A stretch of DNA of 64,000 nucleotides from Opitutaceae bacterium (GTDB lineage: Bacteria > Verrucomicrobiota > Verrucomicrobiia > Opitutales > Opitutaceae), in NCBI GenBank assembly GCA_027482185.1, contig JAIXWF010000012.1, forward strand, positions 124,001 to 188,000, written 5' to 3'. A program made the translations under genes and the position numbers. Positions 45,262 through 54,600 of this stretch are shown piece after piece. Below the pieces are notes generated by a model that saw nothing but the letters and a program-made list of their open reading frames with translations, was not told where the DNA came from and made no database searches. Every line of letters begins with the position of its first letter. Position 1 is the stretch's first letter.

Positions 45262-46458
45262 ATGTTCACCCGCGCCTTGTTCGCCTTCTTTCTCTGCACC
45301 GCGCTCCCCGCCGCCGAACCGGCTTCGTTCGGCGCCGCGCTCGTCGGCGGCAAACCGGAACTCAATGTCCGCGCCCGTTACGAGGGCGTACGGCAGACCG
45401 GCCTGCTCGACGCCGCCGCACTCACGCTGCGCACCCGCGTGGGCTACACGACGGCGGCCTTCCGCGGCTGGCAGGTCGCCGTCGAAGGGGAAAACATCCT
45501 CGCCGCCGACGGCGACGCCTACAGCCAGGCCGGCTTGAACTCCGCCGCCGGCCGCCGCGCCGTCGTGGCCGATTCCGAAACGACGGAGCTCAACCAAGCC
45601 TGGCTCGCGTTCACCGCCGCCAATACCACCGCGACGGCCGGCCGCCAGCGCCTCGTGCTCGAGCAGGCCCGCTTCGTCGGCGATGTCGGCTGGCGCCAGA
45701 ACCAGCAGACCTTCGACGCCCTCGTCGTCCGCGACCGGTCCTTCGCCGGCACCACCCTGACGTACGCCTACCTCGATCGCGTCCACCGGGTCTTTTCCCG
45801 CCGCCACCCCCAGGGCCGGTGGGATTCCGATTCCCACGCGATGCACGCCGCGCGCACGCTGCCCGGCGGCCTCGCGCTCGCCGCCTACGCGCTGCTCCTG
45901 GATTTCCGCAACGCCCCGGCCAACTCCTGCGCCACCTACGGCGCCAGTGTCGCCGGAAACCGGCCGCTCGGCCCGGATCTGAAACTCACCGGCCGGGCCG
46001 AGTTCGCCGTCCAGTCGGACCACGCCGCCGCGCCCGTGTCCTACCGCAATGAATACGTCGCGCTCGAGGCCGGCCTCGCCTTCCGCCGCGCCGCGCTCGG
46101 TCTCGCCCACGAGCGTCTCGGGGCGGACCGCGGCGTCGGCTTCCGGACCCCGCTCGCCACGCTGCACGCCTGGAACGGCTGGGCCGATCTCTTCCTCGCC
46201 ACCCCGGCCGCCGGGCTCCGCGACACCTCCTTGCGCGCCACCGCCGACCTCCCCGCGCAGCTCGCGCTGGCCGCCCGGCACCATTGGTTCAAGGCGGACG
46301 CCGGCCGCCTCCGCTACGGCCGCGAACTCGACCTCATGCTCGCGCGCAAATTCGGGCCGCACCTCGCCGTCGCCGCCAAGGCCGCGGATTTCCGGCGCGC
46401 CTCGCCGGCATGGCCCGACGTGAGGAAGTTCTGGCTTCAGGTGGAAGTCCTCCGCTGA
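45262..46458 (+). CDS. Outer-membrane porin-like beta-barrel (alginate-export-type)
   Basis: 398 residues with signal peptide (MFTRALFAFFLCTALPAA). Body shows alternating beta strands typical of a barrel (ELNVRARYEGVRQTG, ALTLRTRVGYTTAAF, QVAVEGENILAADGD, TATAGRQRLVLEQARFVGDVGWRQNQQTFDALVV), and the motif FSRRHPQGRWDSDSH; it ends LQVEVLR. The pattern fits the alginate-export porin family widespread in Verrucomicrobia. Its position, between a well-placed FNR site and nrfH, suggests it is the outer-membrane pore of the nitrite-reduction operon, for example for nitrite, nitrate or ammonium. No catalytic feature. Terminal residue is Arg rather than aromatic. Confidence 0.75.
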   Translation: MFTRALFAFFLCTALPAAEPASFGAALVGGKPELNVRARYEGVRQTGLLDAAALTLRTRVGYTTAAFRGWQVAVEGENILAADGDAYSQAGLNSAAGRRAVVADSETTELNQAWLAFTAANTTATAGRQRLVLEQARFVGDVGWRQNQQTFDALVVRDRSFAGTTLTYAYLDRVHRVFSRRHPQGRWDSDSHAMHAARTLPGGLALAAYALLLDFRNAPANSCATYGASVAGNRPLGPDLKLTGRAEFAVQSDHAAAPVSYRNEYVALEAGLAFRRAALGLAHERLGADRGVGFRTPLATLHAWNGWADLFLATPAAGLRDTSLRATADLPAQLALAARHHWFKADAGRLRYGRELDLMLARKFGPHLAVAAKAADFRRASPAWPDVRKFWLQVEVLR

Positions 46459-46493
46459 CTTTTCCGCAACCCCGGCGTGCCCGCCTCCGCCCC

Positions 46494-46970
46494 ATGAAGT
46501 TGCCCGCCCTCCGCCCGCGCACGCTCCTGCTGGTCGCCCTCGCGTCGACCGCGGGTCTTTTCGCGGGTCTCGGCACCTACACCTTCACCTACGCCCACGG
46601 CTTGTCGTACTTCTCGAACGATCCCCGCGCCTGCATGAACTGCCACATCATGCGCGAGCAGTTCGACGGCTGGCAAAAGTCCCCGCACCACGCCGTCGCC
46701 ACCTGCAACGACTGCCATACCCCGCACACCTTCGTCGCCAAGTACCTCAGCAAGGCGGAGAACGGCTTCTGGCACTCGAAGGGCTTCACGCTCCAGGATT
46801 TCCACGAGCCGATCATGATCCGGCCGCGCAACGTCGCCGTGCTCCAGCAGAACTGCGTCGCCTGCCACCGGCAGATCGTCGACGGCGTCGACACCCACCC
46901 GGGCGTGCCCGGCCGCATGCTCGACTGCCTGCATTGCCACCGTGAAGTCGGCCACGGCCCGGTCCGCTGA
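46494..46970 (+). CDS. nrfH: NrfH, tetraheme cytochrome c quinol dehydrogenase
   Basis: 158 residues, the usual NrfH length. N-terminal membrane anchor ([21 protein letters not shown]) and four heme-binding CxxCH motifs: CMNCH (Cys47), CNDCH, CVACH and CLHCH. NrfH takes electrons from menaquinol in the inner membrane and passes them to NrfA. The NAPC/NIRT-family pattern [26 protein letters not shown] is clear. The start is 35 bases after the porin and nrfA begins 49 bases after the stop, so it is a porin-nrfH-nrfA operon. The leader CCGCCTCCGCCCC has no Shine-Dalgarno. Confidence 0.95.
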   Translation: [158 protein letters not shown]

Positions 46971-47019
46971 CTCCGTTTCCCGTAGTTCCGATTCCGATAC
47001 CTCTCCGCCGTCCCTCGCC

Positions 47020-48456
47020 ATGAACCCTGCACCTGCCTCCTCCCGCCGCGGCCTCGCCACCTGGGTCTACGTCGTCCTGCTCGCCGCCTGCGCCGGCGGT
47101 TCGCTCCTCGTGCTCGTGCTCTACCAGAACATCGTCGCCCGCAAGGCCGAGGCGACCAAGGACGTCTTCCGGGTCGTCGAGGTCGACGACCGCACCGTCG
47201 ATCCCGCCGTCTGGGGCAAGAACTACCCGCGCCAATACGACAGCTACAAACGCACCGTCGACACGGAGCGCACCGCGCACGGCGGCAGCGAAGCGTTCCA
47301 GCATCTCGACAAGGATCCGGTTTGGCGCCGCATCTTCGCCGGCTACGGCTTCGCGATCGATTATCGCGAGGACCGCGGCCACGGCTACATGCTTTCCGAC
47401 CAGCGCGAAACCGAGCGCGTCACCAAACTCAAACAGCCCGGCGCCTGCCTCCACTGCCACGCTTCCACGCTCAACACCTACCTCGACGCCGGCCTCAAGG
47501 CGGGTGCTCCCGCCGGCAAGGAAAATTGGGAAAAGCAGCTCCAGCTCGGCTTCGAGGAGGTCTGCAAGATGCCGTACGAAGAGGCCACGAAACTCGTTTC
47601 GCATCCCGTATCGTGCATCGATTGCCACGACGCCGACACCATGGCCCTCCGCGTCAACCGGCCCGCTTTCCTCAACGGCATCCGCGCCCTTGCCAAATCC
47701 GAGTACCCGACGCCCCACCTCCCCAGCATCGAGCGCTGGCGCCGCGACGGCCGCAAGGGTCAGTACGAACCCAACACCGACGCCACCCGCCAGGAAATGC
47801 GCTCCATGGTCTGCGCCCAATGCCACGTCGAGTACTACTTCAAAGGCGACAAGAAGCTCGTCACCTACCCCTGGGACAAAGGCCTCAAAGTCGAGCAAAT
47901 CGAAGCTTACTACAACGAAGTCGGCTTCTCCGACTGGCAGCACAAGGAGACCGGCGCCAAGGTCCTCAAGGCCCAGCATCCCGAATTCGAAATGTGGAGC
48001 CAAGGCATCCATGCCCGCAGCGGCGTGTCCTGCGCCGATTGCCACATGCCCTACGTCCGAGAGGGCGCCATCAAGGTCAGCAACCACCACGTCCGCTCCC
48101 CCCTCCTCAACATCGCGCAGGCCTGCCAGACCTGCCACCGCTATCCGGAGAAGGAAATCATGTCCCGCGCCCTCGCCGTGCAGGACCGCAATGCCGCCCT
48201 GCTTACCCGCGGCGAAAAGGCCCTCGTCGGCCTGATCGACGCCATTGGCCTCGCCCAAAAGGCCGGGGCGACCGAGGCCCAGCTCAAGCCCGCCCGCGAC
48301 TTCCAGCGCCAGGCCCAGTTCCGTCTCGATTTCGTCGCCGCCGAAAATTCCATGGGCTTCCACGCCCCGCAGGAAGCCGCCCGCATCCTCGGCGAAGCCA
48401 TCGACTACGCCCGCCAAGGCGAACTCGCCGTCCCGCGCGCTCCCGCCCGGCCCTGA
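47020..48456 (+). CDS. nrfA: NrfA, ammonia-forming cytochrome c nitrite reductase
   Basis: 478 residues (E. coli 478). Reduces nitrite to ammonia with six electrons in the periplasm (dissimilatory nitrate reduction to ammonium). Membrane/signal segment at residues 14-38. Five heme motifs: CLHCH (Cys143), CIDCH (Cys199), CAQCH (Cys265), CADCH (Cys338), CQTCH (Cys369). The first position is CxxCK in most NrfA; here it is CxxCH. Catalytic-pocket features seen are QCHVEYYFKGD (Tyr) and GIHARSGVSCADCH (His), plus the RGHGYMLSDQRETER block. Start chosen at MNPAPASS; the frame 26 residues upstream overlaps nrfH. A terminator follows at 48512. Confidence 0.95.
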   Translation: MNPAPASSRRGLATWVYVVLLAACAGGSLLVLVLYQNIVARKAEATKDVFRVVEVDDRTVDPAVWGKNYPRQYDSYKRTVDTERTAHGGSEAFQHLDKDPVWRRIFAGYGFAIDYREDRGHGYMLSDQRETERVTKLKQPGACLHCHASTLNTYLDAGLKAGAPAGKENWEKQLQLGFEEVCKMPYEEATKLVSHPVSCIDCHDADTMALRVNRPAFLNGIRALAKSEYPTPHLPSIERWRRDGRKGQYEPNTDATRQEMRSMVCAQCHVEYYFKGDKKLVTYPWDKGLKVEQIEAYYNEVGFSDWQHKETGAKVLKAQHPEFEMWSQGIHARSGVSCADCHMPYVREGAIKVSNHHVRSPLLNIAQACQTCHRYPEKEIMSRALAVQDRNAALLTRGEKALVGLIDAIGLAQKAGATEAQLKPARDFQRQAQFRLDFVAAENSMGFHAPQEAARILGEAIDYARQGELAVPRAPARP

Positions 48457-48511
48457 GTTCGGCCTGCCGCCGGCCGCTTCCCGGTCCGATCCTACCTGCT
48501 GTTCACGAGCG

Positions 48512-48541
48512 AAACTCCCCCTCGTTTCAACGGAGTTTTTC
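48512..48541 (+). terminator. Probable intrinsic terminator after nrfA
   Basis: AAACTCC (48512-48518) pairs with GGAGTTT (48532-48538) around a 13-base loop, followed by TTC; loop is long and the tail short, so moderate. Confidence 0.7.
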
Positions 48542-48600
48542 ATCGCCATCCCCGGGGTGATACGGGCATTGAATGCAACAACCTTGCTTCAATCGCCATC

Positions 48601-51600
48601 ATGCGTTCCCGGATCCTGAGCTCCTCCCGCCTCCTCCCGCTCGTTTTCGCCGCGCTCCTCGTCCGTCCGCCAGTGTCCGGCGCCGTCATCGACTTCAACT
48701 CCGGCACCTTCGACTGGAGCAATCCCAGCGCCTGGCTCGTCGTCGGTGTACCGGGAATTCCGGATACGGCGCGCATCGCCGCCGGCACGCTCAATCTCGA
48801 CAGCAATTTCAGCGTCGGCGCCCTCACGATGAGCGGCGGCAACCTCACCGGCACCGGTTCGCTGACCCTGCTCGGCTCGGCCTCGACCTGGACCGGAGGC
48901 ACGCTCTCCGGCACCGGCAACCTCACCGTGGCCTCCGGTGCCGTCCTCGGCATCGCGCCCGCCTCGTCGGTCACGTTCAGCAACCGGACCCTGACCAACG
49001 CCGGCACCGTCAATTGGACCTCCGGCACCATCAACGCCGGCAACGCCGCCTCGATCGTCAACCAGGCCGGCGGCCTCTTCACGATCGGCCACGACGGCAC
49101 CTTCGCCTACACCGGCGGCACGCGCCCGACGTTCGCCAATGCCGGCACCTTGGCGAAGACCGCGGGCACCGGCACCGCGAACCTGACCGCAACGCTTGCC
49201 AATACCGGCAACCTCTCTGTCTCGAGCGGCACCTTGGCCCTTTCCGGCGGCGGTTCCTCTTCCGGCAACGTCACCATCGCGGCGGGCGCAACCCTCTCCG
49301 TCCCCGCCAACACCTTTGAGTTCGCGGCCGGCTCCGCCTTTTCCGGTTCCGGCAATCTCACCGTGAACGGCGGCACCGCCGTCCTCGGCGGCTCCTCCTC
49401 CGGCAACCACAACATCGTCCTCACCTCCGGTACACTTACCGTCAACGGCACCGCTTCCACCTCGGGCGGCGGCACCTTCTCCGGCGGCACTCTCAACGGC
49501 ACCGGCACGCTCACCGTCGCCGGTCCCATCGCCCAATCCGGCACCACGCTCACCGGCGCCGGCACCTTGATCGCCAACGGCGGCGTCAACGTCACCAACA
49601 GCTTTTCTTTCAACGGCACCCGCACCCTCACCCTCGGCGCCAACTCCACTTGGTCCAACGGCACGATCTACGGCGGCGAAGGCACCACGCTCAACATCCT
49701 GGCCGGCGTCACCCTCAACGCCTCCGGCAATACCACGTTGTTCGGCACCTGGTACTCCGGTACGCCGACCGTCATCAACAACGCCGGCACGTTCACCCGC
49801 TCCACCGCCACCGGCAATGTCGACATCTCCGGCACCTTCAACAACAGCGGCACAATCAAGGTCGAGTCCGGCACTCTCAATCTGTCCAACGGCGGCACCC
49901 ACACCGGCACGGCCAACCTCACCGCCGGCACCGTGCTCGCCCTCGCTGGCAACCACTCCTTCCTCAACGGCGCAGTCATCGACGGCACCGGTACCCTCCG
50001 CGTCACCGGCGGCACCGCCACCCTCTCCGGCAGCAACACCGGCACCGCTTCCTTCGGCATCACCGGCGGCAATCTCACCGCCAACGGCAACACCGTCACC
50101 TCCGGTGGCGGCACCTTCACCGGCGGCACCCTCAACGGCACCGGCAACCTCACCCTCGGCGGCCCCCTCGGCCTTTCCGGCACCACGCTCTCCGGCGCCG
50201 GCACCTTGATCGCCAACGGCGGCGTCAACATCACCAGCAGTTTCAGTTTCAACGGCACCCGCACCCTCACCCTCGGCGCCAATTCCACCTGGTCCAACGG
50301 CACGATCTACGGCGGCAACGGCACCGTCCTCAATATCCTTTCCGGTGTCACTCTCGACGCCTCCGCCAATACCCACCTCGCCGGCACCTACTATGGCGGC
50401 GGCGGCGCCACCACCGTCCTCAACAACGCCGGCACCTTCACCCGTTCAACGTCTTCCGGCACCGCCACCGTCGACGCGCTCTTCAACAACTCCGGCACCA
50501 TCAAGGTCCTCACCGGCACCCTCGATCTCGGCGCCGGCGGCACCCACACCGGCACCGCCAACATCACCTCCGGCGCCACCCTCGCCCTCACCGGCGGCAC
50601 CCACACTTTCCAACCCGGCGCCGTCATCGAAGGCACCGGCACGCTCCGCGTCAGCAATGGCTCCGCCCTCTTCCCCGGCAACAATACCGGCACCGCCTCT
50701 TTCGCCCTCACCGGCGGCAATCTCACGCTCTCCGGCACGACCGTCACTACCGGCGGCGGCACCCTTACCGGCGGCACCCTCAACGGCACCGGCAACCTCA
50801 CCCTCGGCAGCCTCCTCACCCTCGGCGGCAGCACGCTCTCCGGCGGCGGTGCCATCGTTGCCAACGGCGGGATCTCCATCACCAACAACTTCAGCCTCAA
50901 CGGCACCCGCACCCTCGCTCTCGGCGCCAATTCCACGTGGACCGCCGGCAGCATCTACACCGGCGGCGGCACCGTGATCGACATTCTCGCCGGCGTCACC
51001 CTCGCCGCTTCCGCCAACGCGAACCTCTTCGGCACCTACTACGGCAGCCCCGCCGCGATCATCAACAACGCCGGCACCTTCACCCGCTCCGTTTCCTCCG
51101 GCACCCTCGATCTCACGTCGGTCTTCAACAACAGCGGCACGATCAACGTCCAGAGCGGCACCCTCGCCCTCGGCGGCGGCGGTCTCCAATCCGGCAGCAT
51201 CAACATCTCCGCCGGCGCCACCCTCTCGCTCGACGGCGGCACCCACACCTTCCAGTCCGGCGCCGCCATTTCCGGCCCCGGCACGCTCCGCGTCGCCAAC
51301 GGCACCGCTGCCTTCGCCAATACCAGCATCGCTTCGTCCAACATCGTCGTCACCGGTGGCTCCGCCTCCTTCGCCGGCGAGTATTCCGGCAGCGCCAATT
51401 TCGCGGTCTCCGGCGGCACCGTTGCCTTCACCGGCAACACCGTCACCACCGGCAACGGCACTCTCTCCGGCGGCACCCTCACCGGCACCGGCAATTTCAC
51501 CTTCGGCGGACCGCTCGCGATCTCCGGCGGCGCCCTCACCGGCAGCGGCACGATCTTCGCCAATGGCGGCACCGCCATCACCAACAGCGTCAGCATCAAC

Positions 51601-54600
51601 GGTACCCGCACCCTTGCGCTCGGCGGCACGTCGACGTGGTCCGGCGGTTCCATCTTCTCCGGCAACGGCGTCACCTACAACGTCCCTGCCGGCGCCACCT
51701 TCACCGCCTCGCACAACGGCAATCTCTACGGCGCCTACTACGGCGGCCCCGCCGCCGTCTTCAACAACGCCGGCATCTTCACCCGCAACACCGCCGTCGG
51801 CACCCTCGATCTCACCTCCGTCTTCAACAATTCCGGCACCGTCAACGTCCAGACCGGCAACCTCGAACTCGGCGGCGGCGGTGCCCAATCCGGCACCTTC
51901 CAGGTTTCTCCCGGCGCCACCCTCGCCTTCACCGGCGGCACCCACACCTTCGCCAATCCCGCCTCCGTCGCCGGCAACGGCACGGTGCGCGTCTCCGCCG
52001 GTTCGGTGAATTTCGCCGACGCGCCCTTCAGCGCCGCCAACATCGTGGTCAACGGCGGCAGCGCCGCCTTCGCCGGCAATCTGCCCGTCGGCGCCAATCT
52101 CACGGTGTCCGCGGGCACCTTTTCCTTCACCGGCAACGGTTCCTCCTCCGGCAACGCCACGCTCACCGGCGGCACCCTCGCCGGCGCCGGCAATCTTACC
52201 TTTGCCGGCCCCGTCGCCCTCGCCGGCACCACCCTCTCCGGCAACGGCACCTTCCAAGCCAACGGCGGCACCGCGATCACCAACAGCTTCAGTTTCAACG
52301 GCACCCGCACCCTCGTCCTTGCCGGCAATTCGACGTGGTCCGCCGGCTCCATCTTCGCGGGCGGCAACGCCGTCCTGAATATTCCCCTGACGTCCACGCT
52401 GTCCGTCAGCCACAACGCCAATTTCCACGGCACCTACTACGGTCCGACCGCCACCATCAACAACGAGGGCACCTTCGTCCGCAACACCGCGACCGGCACC
52501 CTCGACATCACCGCCGCGTTCAACAATTCCGGCACCGTCAACGTCCAGACCGGCACCCTCGAACTCGGCGGGGGCGGCGCCCAATCCGGCACCTTCCAGA
52601 TCTCGCCCGGCGCCACCCTCGCCTTCACCGGCGGCACCCACACCTTCGCCAATCCCGCCGCGATCGGCGGCAGCGGCACCCTGCGCGTCACCGCCGGCTC
52701 CGCCGCCTTCGACACCACCCCGATCGCCGCCGCCAACATCGTCGTCTCCGGCGGTACCGCGGCCTTCAACGGCACCCTCCCCGCCGCCGCCAATGTCAGC
52801 GTCTCCGGCGGCACCCTCGCCTACACCGGCAACGGCACGACCTCCGGCAGTCTCACCGTCTCCGCCGGCACCTTGGGCGGCGCCGGCAACCTTACCTTCA
52901 CCGGCCCCGCGGCCTTCTCCGGCGGCACCCTTTCCGGCGCCGGCACCCTCCGCGCCAACGGCGGCGTCGCGATCACCAACAGCATCAGCCTCAACGGCAA
53001 CCGCACCCTCGCCCTCGGCGCCAACTCCACCTGGTCCGGCGGCTACCTTTACGCGGGCGGCGGCTCCGTCATCGACATCCTCGCCGGCGTCACCCTGACC
53101 GCTTCCCACACCGCCAGCGTCTTCGGCACGTACTATGGCGGCGGCGCCGCCACCACGGTGGTCAACAACGCCGGCACGTTCCTCCGCAACACCGCCGTCG
53201 GCACCTTCGATTTCTCGGCGATCTTCAACAACTCCGGCACTGTCAATGTCCAGACCGGCACCCTCGACCTGAGCGCCGGCGGCACCCACACGGGCGCGTT
53301 CCAGATCGCCGGCGGTGCGACGCTGTCGCTTACCGGCGGCACCCATGCCTTCGCCAATTCCGTTTCGTTCGCCGGCCCCGGTACGCTGCGCCTCGGCAGC
53401 GGCACCGCCACGTTCGCCGATGTCTCCGCGCCTGCCACCGCTCTCGCGATGACCGGCGGCACCCTCGCCGGCGGCAATCTCACGGTCGGCGGCCCCGTCT
53501 CGCTCTCCGGCGGCACGCTCACCGGCACCGGCACCCTCGCCGCCAACGGCGGCGCCGCCCTTTCGGGCGCGATCAATCTCGTGAACGGCCGCACCCTCGC
53601 GCTCGGCGGCAACTCCACCTGGAGCAGCGGCGCCCTCTACGGCGGCACCGGCTCCGTCTTGTCCCTCGCCCCCGGTGCCACGCTCACGGCGACGGCCGAC
53701 GTCAACCTCTACGGCACCTACCACGGCGGCACGACCACCGTCTTCAACCAGCAGGGCACGTTCGCGAAGACCGGCGGGACCGGTACCACCGCCATCGTCG
53801 CCACCGTCAACCAATCCGGCCCCCTCAACATCCAATCCGGCACCGTCGAATTCAGCGGTGGCGGCGGCAACAGTTCCGGCCCCGTCTCCATCGCCGCGGG
53901 CTCGACGCTGCGCATCCAGGACGGCCTCACCTTCGGCAATGCCTCCCAGCTCACGGGCGGCGGCACCCTGCGCCTCTCGGGCGGCAATCTCGTCCTCCCC
54001 GGCACCCTCGCCCTCGCCGCCTTCACGATGGAAAGCGGCCAGCTCTTCGGCACGCAGACCTTCGCCGGCGTCGTCACTTGGAACGGCGGCAGCTGGAGCG
54101 ACACCGTCGCCGGCGCCACGACCACCGTCGCCTCCGGCGGCACCCTCAACGTCGGCGGCAGCGGTTTCCGCGATTTCAACTACCGCGGCATCACCGCCGC
54201 CCCGGGCTCGGTCGTGAATTGGAATTCCGGATACCTCCGCGGCGGCAACGGCAGCGTCTTCCTCAACCAGGGCACGTTCAACGACCTCAACGCCTCCGGC
54301 TATTCCTTCTACAATCCCGGCTTCGGCGGCTCCTTCGCCTTCGTCAACCAGGGCGCCTACGTCCGGAATACCACCGGCACCACGTACTTCGACATCCCGT
54401 TCGCGCAGCAGGGCACCGTGAACATCAACAACGGCCACCTCGCCCTCCGCGGCGGCGCCACCTTCGGCGGCACGTCCGTCACCGCCGTCGCGGCCGGCTC
54501 CACGCTCACCTTCGGCGACAACTTCACCTACACCCTCTCCGCCGGCGCCCAGCTTTCCGGCCGCGGCTCCTTCCGCCAGACCGGCGGCACCTTCGTCGCC

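Noticed and set aside
48457..48600. Attachment site or small gene between nrfA and the giant gene
   Set aside because: Contains only a plausible terminator and no conserved frame.
49440..53960. CRISPR-like array in the giant gene
   Set aside because: Repeats are hundreds of bases long, in frame, and without spacers of constant length; no cas gene is near.
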